NCBI RefSeq assembly: GCF_028640845.1
Contig: NC_080539.1
Location: 372,678,233-372,742,232, forward strand
DNA length: 64,000 nucleotides
From: Ahaetulla prasina
Lineage: Eukaryota > Chordata > Lepidosauria > Squamata > Colubridae
Direction of reading: 5' to 3'
Below the pieces are notes generated by a model that did no database searches, had not been told where the DNA came from, and was given only the letters and a program-made list of their open reading frames with translations. Numbering within the stretch: the stretch's first letter is position 1; each line of letters begins with the position of its first letter. The position numbers and the translations under genes are program-made. Below are positions 9,402-18,234 of the stretch, one piece after another.

Positions 9402-9474
9402 CGGGGTTCGGTTGCAGGTATTCTGTCGTTCTGGCCAAGATTTCCGTAACAGCCTTGCTGGTAAGGTCCACCTT
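9402..9474 (-). CDS. SH3GL1: SH3GL1 exon 3 (endophilin-A2 BAR domain part)
   Basis: On the minus strand, CTACAG precedes the exon and GTAAGAG follows it. The 73 nt encode 24 codons beginning Lys-Val-Asp-Leu-Thr-Ser-Lys-Ala-Val-Thr and ending Tyr-Leu-Gln-Pro-Asn-Pro, plus one base that would open an Ala codon in exon 4 (phase 1). This is the second half of the first BAR-domain helix of endophilin-A. Compared with mammalian SH3GL1 the copy shows conservative changes and a Thr where an Ile precedes Glu-Tyr-Leu-Gln. The frame is intact, so this is a working exon, not a retrocopy. Confidence 0.92.
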
Positions 9475-9499
9475 CTGTAGAAACAGAAGTCATGAGTTG

Positions 9500-9849
9500 A
9501 CAAAGTAATAAAAATGGGGGGGGGGAAATAAGGGGGGTGCTTTTGGAGATTCAGATTGTCCTCAACTTACAACAGCCTGCTTAGTAACCTTAGACTTAAA
9601 AATTTAGATAACTTTACTGCCACTTTGAATGTACACTAATCGGCATGCGATAAAATGAAATTTCGTGGCATACCGCTCTCAAAGGGTCACCATCTCCAAT
9701 ATTTACAGTAGATAAACACAACTAAATAAATAAATAAACACAAAATTATGCATATACCCACATCTATTATATGACCCAGAGAAACAACACAGTCTAGTTT
9801 GGATGTATACAGGTATTATCTTATTCTGGTGCACCAAACGGAGCTGGAA

Positions 9850-9850
<1 letters not shown>
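9500..9850. repeat. Intron 2 sequence with weak interspersed-repeat similarity
   Basis: A short TCCTCAACTTACAAC stretch (near 9561) is a fragment of the TCCTCGACTTA family. The following TTTACTGCCACTTTGAATG region looks like a LINE 3' end but has no copy elsewhere in the window. Short (AAAT)n occurs near 9724. Confidence 0.35.
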
Positions 9851-9927
<77 letters not shown>

Positions 9928-9947
9928 GTAATAGTAATAGTAATAAT
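9851..9947 (+). repeat. (AAT)n microsatellite
   Basis: About 97 bp of (TAA)n, ending with TAG-interrupted units. It lies in SH3GL1 intron 2. Confidence 0.95.
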
Positions 9948-10024
9948 AATTTGATCTGTGATACGAAATCCAGCATAGTTATCTCGTTTGCTGTGTATAC
10001 TGTCGTTTTGTGTAAATAAAATAA

Positions 10025-10092
10025 CAACAACAACAACAACAACAGAGTTGGAAGGGACCTTGGAGGCCTTCTAGTCCAACCCCCTAGTCAAT
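10025..10092 (-). mobile_element. CR1 3' tail with (CAA)n
   Basis: Reverse complement of the conserved CR1-L3 end (CTAGAAGGCCTCCAAGGTCC, then AACTCTGTTGTTG...). (CAA)n at 10025-10042 is its 3' microsatellite. Only the terminal ~50 bp remain. Confidence 0.8.
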
Positions 10093-10202
10093 GTTTTTAC
10101 TTTCTTTTCCCTTTTTCTACACTTTTCCCTCCCTTAACTTTTTCCTTTTGCCTCCTCTATTTTCCTTACTATTTTCTTTTGTATTTTTGCAATTTTGTTA
10201 GA

Positions 10203-10287
10203 AACTAACAAGAAAGAAGAAAGAAAGGAAGGAAGGAAGGAAGGAAGGAAGGAAGGAAGGAAGGAAGGAAGGAAGGAAGGAAGGAAG

Positions 10288-10322
<35 letters not shown>

Positions 10323-10445
10323 AAGGAAGGAAGGAAGGAAGGAAGGAAGGAAGGAAGGAAGGAAGGAAGGAAGGAAGGTAGAAAGGAAGAAAGAAAGAAG
10401 AAAGAAGGAAGGAAGGAAGGAAGGAAGGAAGGAAGAAAGAAAGAC
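10203..10445 (+). repeat. (GGAA)n / (GAAA)n microsatellite
   Basis: About 240 bp of tetranucleotide purine repeats with a GAAA and GAGA interruption in the middle. Confidence 0.95.
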
Positions 10446-10717
10446 ATGAATGATGGAATTATTCTAAAGAGATTCTCTGGTTCTTGAGCAGACTAAATTA
10501 TGAAATATGGATATGAAAAATATGAAATATAAATTCTGCCCAAAAGATAAGCAGGCTGGGGCCCTGTTGTGTTTTGGCGTATGGCGCCAGGTGTATTGTG
10601 AAGGTAAAATATGCAGGTTGCCTACCTGAAGAGCAAATATTTGTATTAGTGGCCACACCCGGCCCTGGAATGCCCTTGTTATCAGAACAATATTAGATAT
10701 TAGACCTTTTTTTTTTT

Positions 10718-10968
10718 TTCATCAAGCGGGGCTGATCTAATGACTAATTTTAATACTGAGGGTTTTTAGGGGTTTTTTAAGGGGTTTTAATATCTTTAGT
10801 ATTTTTATTCTACAATTTTAACATGCAGCGTATTGAATTAGATTTTTAACTGAATATTGTATTTTAAATTTTTTTCGATATTTATGTTTTATTGATGCTG
10901 TACACCGCCCTGAGTCCTCGGAGAAGGGCGGTATAAAAATTTAAATAATAAATAAATAAATATAATGA
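10718..10968 (+). mobile_element. L2-like LINE 3' UTR and tail
   Basis: Begins with the last codons of the LINE ORF2 (TCAAGCGGGGCTGA), followed by the T-rich 3' UTR, ACACCGCCCTGAGTCCTCGG and (AATA)n. Same family as 4764-5345. Confidence 0.8.
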
Positions 10969-11082
10969 TATTTGCCAGGCCAAAGAAGTTTTCATTCTGC
11001 CTTTTCTGCTTATTCTATCGATCTCAAACATTATCTACCTCAAGCTTAAGCATCAATCTCTCTCCAAATGACGCTATAGAGC

Positions 11083-11331
11083 AGGGGTCTCCAATCTTGG
11101 CAACTTTTAAGACTTGTGGACTTCAACGCCCAGAATTTTTGGAGCCAAAACCAGCCTGAAAATAGGCGAAAAACGGCCTGAAAACCAGCCCGAAAACCAG
11201 CCAAAATCCAGGCATGTGCGCGCCGGCCAGCTGGTCTTTGGGTTTCCGGTGCTCCGGTGTAAACACATGCATGCGCGTTTCAGTTTGGGCACTGTGCTAG
11301 AAGGTACCAAAGATATCGCATGCATTTAGAG
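11083..11331 (+). repeat. Half MITE joined to an AAAACCAGCC-rich repeat
   Basis: CAGGGGTCTCCAATCTTGGC and ACTTCAACGCCCAGAATT are the left arm of the palindromic MITE. The right arm is absent and is replaced by repeated CCTGAAAA(CC/AT)AG units and a CATGTGCGCGCCGGCCAGCTGG segment that also occurs near 44460-44600. Confidence 0.5.
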
Positions 11332-12085
11332 CAGCGGTCGCCAAGTGGTGGTCTGTGGACCACTGGTGGTCTGTGAGAAAATGCTAATGGCCTGCAGAAA
11401 AATTATTGGCCTTTTTTTATATTGCACTAAATCAGGAGTCTTCAAACTATGGCCCCTCAGCCAGATACGTGCAATGAACGTTTGTGTTGCTGCAGAGAGT
11501 CTCCCCCTTTGGGGTCTTTTTGTGTGGGTCGGAGGGGGAGAGAAATTCCGACTTGGGGTCTGCTTCAGCCTCCTGGTGGGGGGCTTTGGGTGAAGTCTGG
11601 AGGGAAGTGTCACTGGTGGCGAAGAGCTGCATCATGGCCTGGAACTGGCTGACCATCTCAGCCCGCTGAGCTTCAAGGTGCCAATACCTGGCCTTATACT
11701 CCCACAGGTCTTCCCTCTACTTGGAAAGCCTATGCTCCTAGTCCTCAGTGAGGTGCTTCTGCTGAGCTTCCTTCTCGGCAAGATCCAATTTGAACTGAGC
11801 CAGCTGTTTTGCCAACTTTTTCTCATGGTGGGTGCTTAGCTCCAGGAATTGCTTCCTGTTGGGACCCCAAGGAACCCGGGCGGGCAGGGAGGAAGGAAGA
11901 GGAGAGGAGGGGCCAGCAAGGTGCCCTTCGACATGAGTGATATCAAGCTGACCACACCCACCCAGTCACATGACCATCTAGCCACACCCATCCAGCTGGT
12001 CATTAGGCAGATCGTATTAGTGGTCCGCAGGATTTAAAATTATGAATTTAGTGGTCCCTGAGATCCGAAAGATTGGTGACCCCGG
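11332..12085 (-). mobile_element. hAT-like repeat carrying a coiled-coil-like coding fragment
   Basis: Left end CAGCGGTCGCCAAGTGGTGG and right end GATTGGTGACCCCGG are imperfect inverted termini. Repeated GTGGTCTGTGG / GTGGTCC motifs lie near both ends. On the minus strand about 11450-11880 reads as a degraded frame rich in Glu, Gln, Lys, Leu and Arg (for example Glu-Ala-Gln-Arg-Ala-Glu-Met-Val-Ser-Gln-Phe-Gln-Ala-Met) with two TAG stops. A second copy at 48900-49376 keeps the same reading. The coding source is not recognised. Confidence 0.5.
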
Positions 12086-12099
12086 ATTTCGAACATGAG

Positions 12100-12230
12100 T
12101 TTCCAAATTTGTGGACTTTAAAACTTGTGGACTTCAACTCCCAGAATTCCCCAGGCAAGGAGAAAGACTAGGGAATTCTGGGAGTTGAAGCCCACAAGTC
12201 TTAAAAAGTTGACAAATTTGGAGACCCCTG
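12100..12230. mobile_element. Palindromic MITE (diverged copy)
   Basis: Arms GTGGACTTCAACTCCCAGAA and its complement face each other around a short spacer. The right end GGAGACCCCTG is intact and the left end has decayed. It lies only about 70 bp from exon 2 on the donor side. Confidence 0.75.
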
Positions 12231-12300
12231 ATGTAGACATTGTCCATACCACACAAAACCACGTTTTCCGTGCATTATTAGTTGGTTATCCTTAACACAC

Positions 12301-12369
12301 CTTCTCCATTTCTTTGAAGTCCTCATCCAGCTTGGTTCCTTCAGCCCCGCCGACCTTCTCGCTGACCAG
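12301..12369 (-). CDS. SH3GL1: SH3GL1 exon 2 (endophilin-A2 N-BAR helix part)
   Basis: On the minus strand CGGTTCACAG precedes and GTGTGTTAAG follows. The 69 nt give 23 codons in phase 0: [14 protein letters not shown], then Asp-Glu-Asp-Phe-Lys-Glu-Met-Glu-Lys. It joins exon 1 (ending Ala-Ser-Gln) and exon 3 (starting Lys-Val-Asp) without a frame change. The segment links amphipathic helix H0 to BAR helix 1 in endophilins. The Asp-Glu-Asp differs from the usual Asp-Asp-Asp by one conservative change. Confidence 0.94.
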
Positions 12370-12429
12370 CTGTGAACCGAAACACAAAGGTTATTTTATT
12401 TTTTAAAAAGAGGAGCATTTATATATAGC

Positions 12430-12650
12430 AATTAGTCCTCGTTTAGCGACTGCCTCGGAGACTGACCGTTTACAGTTACGACAGGGATGAAAAAAAAAAC
12501 CCCACTTTACGACCGATTCTCCGACGTGCAACTTTCACGGGCTGGCAAAGCAAATGACAGCTGAATGAAGACTGTGTGGAGAAGTGACTGCTTCGCTTAA
12601 TGACCGTGTTGCTGATCCCAACTGTGGCTGCTAAATGAAGACGGCCTCCA
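12430..12650. repeat. TCCTCGACTTA-family repeat, partial
   Basis: TAGTCCTCGTTTAGCGACTG and later GCTTAATGACCGTGTTGCTG match parts of the family that is better preserved at 23868-24232. Only one end and some inner parts remain. Confidence 0.6.
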
Positions 12651-12844
12651 CGAGTTATGTATTTTTTACAGCTACTTTGAGACCACCCAATTCAATACCA
12701 CCCCGGGTGGCTTACGACAAATGTTACAAACCGCCTATAATACATTTAAATTTCAATGAACTCCCAGTCAAAAAGACGCCAATCATTTACCCTGAATACC
12801 TAATCAACACACAGAATTGTAAATCTTCGTTCTCATATACAGCT

Positions 12845-13385
12845 AGTCGTCCTCCACTTATAATAGTTTTGTTTAGTGACCACTCAAAGTTACAACGGCA
12901 CCGACAATTGAGCCCAAAACTTAAGTTGCTAAGTGGAACATTTGTGAAGTGAGCTTGACTCGCTTTGAATAGAATAGAATAGAATTTTTTATTGGCCAAG
13001 TGTGATTGGACACACAAGGAATTTGTCTTGGTGCATATGCTCTCAGTGTACATAAAAGAAAAGATACGACCTTTCTTGCCACTTTTCGCGTGGAGTGAAT
13101 CGTTGCATTTGTTGAGTGAACCATCGGGCTTTGTTAAGTGAATCTGGATTCCCAACTGACTTTGCGCATCAGAAGGTCGCAAAAGCGGATCGCATGACCC
13201 CAGGACACTGCAACCGTCATAAATAGGAACCAATTGCCAAGCTTCCGAATTTTGAGCACGTGACCATGGGGACGCTGCAAGGGTCATAAATGTGAAAAAC
13301 GGGGTTGTAGGTCACATTTTTCAGTGCTGCTGTAATTTGGAACAGTCACTAAATGAACCGTTGTAAGTGGAGGACTACCTGTAAT
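12845..13385. repeat. TCCTCGACTTA-family repeat with nested insertion
   Basis: Left end TAGTCGTCCTCCACTTATAA and right end TTGTAAGTGGAGGACTACC are inverted termini. Inner GACCATGGGGACGCTGCAAG and GTCATAAAT motifs recur in other copies. An AATAG-tailed repeat is inserted at about 12966-13072. The terminal inverted repeats suggest a nonautonomous DNA element; the superfamily is not settled. Confidence 0.65.
12966..13072 (-). mobile_element. AATAG-tailed snake retroelement 3' end
   Basis: A short (AATAG)n followed by TTTTTTATTGGCCAAGTGTG and TTTGTCTTGGTGCATATGCT. In sense orientation it ends GGCCAATAAA then (ATTCT)n. Copies: 27733-27890, 38336-38500, 39180-39298, 39320-39440. The element class is not recognised. 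Confidence 0.7.
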
Positions 13386-13825
13386 TACAATAACAAGTGC
13401 TCTGGGACTTTAGACTCCAAATGAGAGATGGTATTCAGCTGGTTTAAACTGGTTCGCCCAAACCTACCCGTTCCGGCTCTATGCCATACTATTTAGGCAC
13501 GTTTTTGAGGCCGGGTGTACGTGCGAAAGACGCGCGAGCGAGCAAAGCACATGCACAGAAGGCCAGGTAGTAACATAATGTGAAACCCACCATTGCTCCA
13601 AAGAGAGAGGCACCTGTCGCATAACATCCCACACTTTAACAATTGTCGATAAGAAAGACTAAAAAAAAAAATCCAGATAACATATCGGAAAGTACCTTTG
13701 AGGAGTAGACAAGAAGAAAAATCCACAAAATGCACAAATCTGAAAATAGAAATAGAACGACCGTGGCAAAAGAAAGCGAAGGTAGCATCAATATTGCGAT
13801 AGGCTCCTTGGGTACAATCCCAATG
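13386..13825. other. Intron 1 sequence, little recognised
   Basis: A GGTATTCAGCTGGTTTAAAC then GGTTCGCCC stretch near 13430-13470 resembles other GAACCGGT-type snake repeats, but only over a short span. The rest shows no feature. Confidence 0.35.
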
Positions 13826-14135
13826 TCAGGGTTCCAAGGAACACCCCCAACGAAATAAAGCTCTGAGGCTTGAGGTTTCTCAAACGTTATTATTCCTCAT
13901 GACGCCTAATGTACTGTTCAACCATCGCATTCAATTTTTCAGCAGCTCCATTAGTGGCTGGATGGAAAGCGGAGCTAAATCCCTGGGATGACCCAATGGA
14001 CCGCAGGAACTCCCTCCAGAATTTAGCAGTAAACTGGACTCCACAATCTGATATTATTCTCCTTGGAACTCCATGTAGTCTGTAAATATGCCTCACGAAC
14101 AGTTTTGCCACCCAAAACATCTGGAGCACCCTTTA
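13826..14135 (-). pseudogene. Ty3/Gypsy integrase fragment with LTR-like end
   Basis: On the minus strand 13890-14129 encodes an open 79-codon integrase core piece: Phe-Val-Arg-His-Ile-Tyr-Arg-Leu-His-Gly, then the DDE aspartate in Ile-Ser-Asp-Cys-Gly-Val-Gln-Phe-Thr, then Ala-Ala-Glu-Lys-Leu-Asn. It ends shortly after. The adjacent TGTCAGGGTTCCAAGGAACA (13826) looks like an LTR start in opposite orientation, suggesting rearrangement. It is a second, different Gypsy lineage from the one at 1-4620. Confidence 0.8.
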
Positions 14136-14535
14136 GAACATCACTGGCATTGACAGATTCACACCTTCAGTCAATTGCAAAAGGCAGCTTGACTCACAAT
14201 AGCTGGCAACCTGCAACGGCATCTTTTAACGCCATCAAAGAACAACATCTGCCTATCGCAGGTCCTTAGGAAAGACTTAAGTCGTCAAAATCCAGTCTAA
14301 ACATCTGGCTGACTGTGCAAAGAACCATAAAGAAGGATTTAGTTATAAGGGGATTAATAAGAAGGCCTACTAAGAAGCAGTATTAAGGATTAGATTGAAC
14401 ACTAAAATCTAGCACCCGACGAAAAGTTTAAAAACTAAAAAATTAAAAATTATAAAGAAAAAGAAAACCAAACCAAACCAAAAACTCAAACGATAGACTC
14501 AATGGACCATTGGGTCAGTTTTCTATGTTTTTAAC
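14136..14535. other. AT-rich intron sequence, unassigned
   Basis: Possibly a continuation of the degraded Gypsy insertion, but no motif is legible. The right part is A-rich with repeated AAACCAAACC. Confidence 0.3.
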
Positions 14536-14539
14536 AGAA

Positions 14540-15012
14540 TAACAGAGTTGGAAGGAACTATATTCAGAACAGAGCTTGGAAGGGACCTTAGAGGTCTTCT
14601 AGTCCAGCCCCCTGATCAAGCAGAACCTACACATTTCACACAAGTGGCTCTCCAGTCTCTTCTTAAAAAGCCTCCGGTGATGGAGTGCCCATAACTTCTG
14701 GAGGCAAGTCGTTCCATTGTTAATTGTTCTAACTGTCAGTAAATTTCTCCTTATTTCTAGATTGCTTCTCTCCTTGATTAGCTTCCACCTGTTGCTTCTT
14801 GTCCTGCCTTCAGGTGCTTTGGAGAATAGATTGACTCCCTCTTCTTTGTGGCAGCCCCTGAGATATTGGACGACTGCTATCATGTCCCCACGAGTCCTTC
14901 TTTTCTCCAGAGTCACCAAATCCAAATCCTGCAACTGTTCTTCATATGTTTTAGTCTCCAGGCTCCTAAGCAGGGGGTTGGACTAGAAGACCTCCAAGGT
15001 CCCTTTCAATTC
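14540..15012 (-). mobile_element. CR1 (L3-type) 3' end, minus, abutting a short plus-strand CR1 tail
   Basis: On the minus strand 14600-14960 reads the CR1 ORF2 C-terminus (Leu-Glu-Lys-Arg-Arg-Thr-Arg-Gly-Asp-Met-Ile, Tyr-Leu-Arg-Gly-Cys, Phe-Ser-Lys-Ala-Pro-Glu-Gly-Arg-Thr-Arg) followed by the GGACTAGAAGACCTC tail. At 14964-15012 a plus-strand tail (GGGGGTTGGACTAGAAGACC) directly follows, giving an inverted junction. Confidence 0.85.
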
Positions 15013-15062
15013 AAGGTCAGGTCAGGTCAGATCTATATTCTATATTCTACATTCTCTTTATG

Positions 15063-15656
15063 TATTTATTATTTATTAATTAGATTTTTATACCGCCCTT
15101 CTCCCGAAGGACTCAGGGCGGTGTACAGCCAAAAAGATAAAAACTCAGAATATATACAATTAAAACAAAAAATTTAAAACAGAGCATATTAGAAAAAGGC
15201 CGACATTAAAAATTTAAAAAATTTAAAAATTTAAAAACCCTAACACAATAAAACCCCAATTAAAATTAATAAAACTATTAAGCCAGTCCCGCTTGAATAA
15301 ATAAGTATGTTTTTAGCTCACGGCGAAAGGTCCGAAGATCAGGCACTTGGGGTAGGCCAGGGGGAAGTTCGTTCCAGAGCGTGGGAGCTCCCACAGAGAA
15401 GGCCCTGCCCCTGGGGGCTGCCAGCCGACATTGTTTGGCGGACGGCACCCTGAGAAGACCCTCTCTGTGTGAGCATACGGGTCGGTGGGAGGCAAAAGGT
15501 AACAGCAGGCGGTCCCGTAAGTACCCGGGTCCTAAGCCATGGAGCGCTTTAAAGGTGGTAACCAAAATCTTGAAGCACACCCGAAAGACCACAGGAAGCC
15601 AGTGCAGACTGCGTAGCAGTGGTGTTACATGGGAGCAACGAGTGCAGTACATATTG
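15063..15656 (-). mobile_element. L2/CR1-like LINE 3' end, minus strand
   Basis: The tail (TACCGCCCTTCTCCCGAAGG near 15090) and 3' UTR precede a minus-strand frame from about 15656 to 15278. That frame has Thr-Pro-Leu-Leu-Arg-Ser-Leu-His-Trp-Leu-Pro-Val, Ala-Phe-Ser-Val-Gly-Ala-Pro and Leu-Trp-Asn-Glu-Leu-Pro and stops after Ala-Gly-Leu-Ala. The upstream part is cut by a hAT-like insertion at 15657. Confidence 0.88.
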
Positions 15657-16094
15657 CAGTGATGGCTAACCTTTTTGCCATCGTGTGCCAAAACGGGGGG
15701 GGGGAGCGCAGAGGGGTCGCGTGTGTGCCCATACTCATAATTCAAAGCACCCCGCTCACCCACACATGCGTGCGCAACATCCCCCCCGCACGACCCCTGC
15801 TTTTGGCACGTGATGGCCTGGTGGCTCAGTAGGTCTGTTTTTCGCCCTCCCCAGGCTCCAGAGCCTTTCTAGGAGCCTGGGGAGGGTGAAAATGGTCTTC
15901 CTCACCCCCCCTGAGGCCCTCTGGAGACTGGAAACAGCGTGTTTCCCGACTTCCAGTGGGTCCGGAAGGCCCGAAAATCAGCTGGTCGGCACGCACATGC
16001 GCACCAGAGCTGAGCTAGGGCAATGCTCGCGTGCCCATTGATATGGTTGCGCATGCCACCTGTGGCACCCGGTGCCATAAGTTCGCTATCACAG
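15657..16094. mobile_element. hAT-like element (CAGTGATGGCTAACC termini)
   Basis: Left CAGTGATGGCTAACCTTTTT and right AAGTTCGCTATCACAG are inverted termini. Internal sequence is GC-rich and shared with 43162-43708. The 8-bp flanks (ACATATTG, TTATAGTG) match at only 5 of 8 positions, so the duplication is uncertain. Confidence 0.65.
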
Positions 16095-16144
16095 TTATAG
16101 TGTATTTACAGTTAATTATAATTATAACTGTAATCATCTTAGTT

Positions 16145-16604
16145 CAGCAGTTCTCAACCTGTGGGTCGGGACCCCGTTGGGGGTCGAATGACGATTTGCC
16201 TAAGACCATCGGAAATATGGGAAGTATACTTGCAAGTCGAAGAATCGCGCTCCAATGGTTGACTCCACAAGCCAGCTGCAATCACTCCCAATCGCTAGCC
16301 TAACCTGGCTTCAGGCGCATTGATGAATTAAAAAAAGAGAGAAATCTTTGCTCTGATGTCTCCCTCTCAAGCCAGCTGCAATCACTCCCAATCGCTAGCC
16401 TAACCTGGCTTCAGGCGCGATAAACTTAACAGGGGAGGAGTCTCCGCTTTAATGCCTCCGTCCTCAAGGCAATCGCAAGCAGTTCAGATCGCTAGCTTCA
16501 GGCGCGATAAATTCAAAATGAAAATAATTTTACGGTTGGGGTCGCCACATCGTGGGGGAATTGTATTAAAGGGGTCGCAGCACTATAAAGGTTGAGAACC
16601 ACTG
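16145..16604. mobile_element. SPIN-like nonautonomous hAT element
   Basis: Starts CAGCAGTTCTCAACCTGTGG with GGGTCGAATGACGATTTGCC and CTAAGACCATCGGAAA. It ends with ATTAAAGGGGTCGC and GGTTGAGAACCACTG. These termini match the SPIN (Space Invader) hAT family as I know it. A perfect 8-bp target duplication TCTTAGTT lies at 16137-16144 and 16605-16612. The interior holds three copies of an ATCGCTAGCCTAACCTGGCT-type unit. It inserted into a minus-strand CR1 copy. Confidence 0.85.
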
Positions 16605-16945
16605 TCTTAGTTGCTCTTCTCTGCATTCTTTCTAGAGTCTCAACATCTTTTTTTATATCGTTGACAACCAAAGCCCGATGCAATATCCAGTTTGGTGGAG
16701 GGACCAAAAGTGAATTAGAAGACTTTGGAGGTTTTCTAGTCCAACCCCTCCGCTCAAGCAGGAGACCCTATACCAGGGCTGTCAAAACTTGTGGCCCGCG
16801 GGGCCGGATGCGTCACACGCTGCAAAGGGGGGGAAAGAAAAGTCGCGATACATCATGTGACAATGCAAGTTTGACATCCCTGCCCTGCACCGTTTCAGAC
16901 AAACGGTTGTCCAATCTTCTTCTTTAAAACCCCCCTGTGTTGAAG
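16605..16945 (-). mobile_element. CR1 3' end fragment, minus, interrupted by a hAT element
   Basis: TTGCTCTTCTCTGCATTCTT, TCTAGAGTCTCAACATC, then the tail region AGGTTTTCTAGTCCAACCCC and CTCAAGCAGGAGACCCTATA on the minus strand. It resumes after the insertion at 16883. An internal deletion joins the coding and tail parts. Confidence 0.75.
16774..16882. mobile_element. Short hAT MITE (CAGGGCTGTCAAA termini)
   Basis: Left CAGGGCTGTCAAAACTTGTG and right GCAAGTTTGACATCCCTG are inverted termini. The 8-bp flanks CCCTATAC and CCCTGCAC agree at 6 of 8 positions. The core includes GCCCGCGGGGCCGGATGCG. Confidence 0.75.
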
Positions 16946-17353
16946 CACCCACAGCTCCAATAATTAATTATTATAACTTATTAAACTTGTAGGCTAGCTA
17001 CCTGACTCTCAACAATGCTGGTTGGCTCTCAACCATCGAGCCGAGAAATTTATCAATTTTTTCCCCTCGCCTTATCGTCGTGCCCAAGAAGCCTTGCTCC
17101 ACGTGATTTCTCCAAAACACATACTGTACAGTACACAACCCCAACGTTATCACAAAGGACGTTTGTGTCGATGAGTTTAATAAATGAATCGTTTGTGCAC
17201 GCAGGGTGCATGATACGGCAAATAAAAGCCGACCTCCTCTGAGCTCAGCTGGGTGCGCGGGTTTGTTGTTTTTTAGCCTTGAGTTAAATATCCCAGCATT
17301 AAGAAAAGAAGTGAACGGGATGAAAATACGGATAGCTAAAATGTCCACTATAC

Positions 17354-17476
17354 CAGGGGTCTCCAACCTTGACAACTTTAAGACTTGTGGACTTCAACTC
17401 CCAGAATTCCTCAGCCAGCTTTATTCTGGGAGTTGAAGTCCACAAGTCTTAAAGTTGCCAAGTTTGGAGACCCCTG
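17354..17476. mobile_element. Palindromic MITE, perfect 8-bp target duplication
   Basis: CAGGGGTCTCCAACCTTGAC...GGAGACCCCTG with arms ACTTCAACTCCCAGAATTCC and complement. Flanked by CACTATAC at 17346-17353 and 17477-17484. The 8-bp duplication and CAGGG end fit hAT elements. Confidence 0.88.
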
Positions 17477-17499
17477 CACTATACCAACAGACCGCGCAA

Positions 17500-17835
17500 T
17501 AATCCGGAAAATTTTGAAATGCGCAGAAATGGACAAACTTACTTTAGAATTAAATAATAAGGAAGACTCGGAATAGTGTTTAACTTGGGAAAATTGGTTA
17601 TCAATGGATAGAAATTAAAAATAAGGAATGTGTAGAATAAAATAAAGATACAAAATGTGTTTAAACTATGTCGGTTAAGTAGGAATATGTGGGCATAGAT
17701 GTGCAAAGTTAAGAATTATGTACTGTCAGAATGAATTGTATAATTATTACGGATGTATTTTTGTTATAGAGGTATTTTAACTTGTATTTTAGGATTTTAA
17801 ATGTTAATAAAGGTTTAATAATAATAAAAAAGAAA
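17500..17835 (+). mobile_element. L1 LINE 3' end
   Basis: The left part encodes a tail like Cys-Ala-Glu-Met-Asp-Lys-Leu-Thr-Leu-Glu typical of the L1 ORF2 C-terminus. A 3' UTR follows and ends in AATAAAGGTTTAATAATAAT and an A-rich end near 17835. It is 5'-truncated. A related copy is at 46853-47772. Confidence 0.7.
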
Positions 17836-17849
17836 ATATGTACATTTTA

Positions 17850-18180
17850 GTCCTCGACTTAAAACGGTTCGCTTAGCGACCATTCAAAGTTACGACGGCC
17901 CTGGGGGGGGAAAAGCGACATATGACCGTTGCAGCATGATCGAAAATCAAGATGCTTGGCAAGTGGTTCGTATTTATGATAGTCGCAGAGTCCCGGGGTG
18001 GGGGTGGGGGGGTCGGGGTCACGTGATCCCCTTTTGTGACCTTCGGACAAGCAACATCCATCCGGATTCACTTACCGACCGGGTGACTAACTTAACGAAT
18101 GCCACGCTTCAACGGAACAACTGTGAGAAGTCGTAAAGTGGGGCGAAACTCATTAAAACGGTCACTAAATGAACTCTGGT
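17850..18180. repeat. TCCTCGACTTA-family repeat
   Basis: Starts TTAGTCCTCGACTTAAAACG and includes AAAGTTACGACGGCCCTG and the CACGTG-containing segment GGGTCACGTGATCCCC (near 18016). The right end is ACGGTCACTAAATGAAC. Confidence 0.7.
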
Positions 18181-18234
18181 CAGCTAACTGTGCGTGAGGC
18201 TAAAGAAGGAGAGAAAGAGAGACTCAAATATTCT

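Larger units (their letters stand above)
9475..12300 (-). other. SH3GL1: SH3GL1 intron 2
   Basis: Bounded on the minus strand by the donor GTGTGTTAAG at exon 2 (12291-12300) and the acceptor CTACAG at exon 3 (9475-9480). It contains microsatellites, a CR1 tail, an L2-like LINE tail and hAT-like repeats described separately. Confidence 0.88.

Noticed and set aside
8409..9503. ORFs of 200-364 codons on both strands
   Set aside because: They lie in the GGAA-type purine tract. The minus-strand one even runs over exon 3 in the wrong frame.
9821..10042. Poly-leucine ORF
   Set aside because: Translation of the (AAT)n microsatellite.
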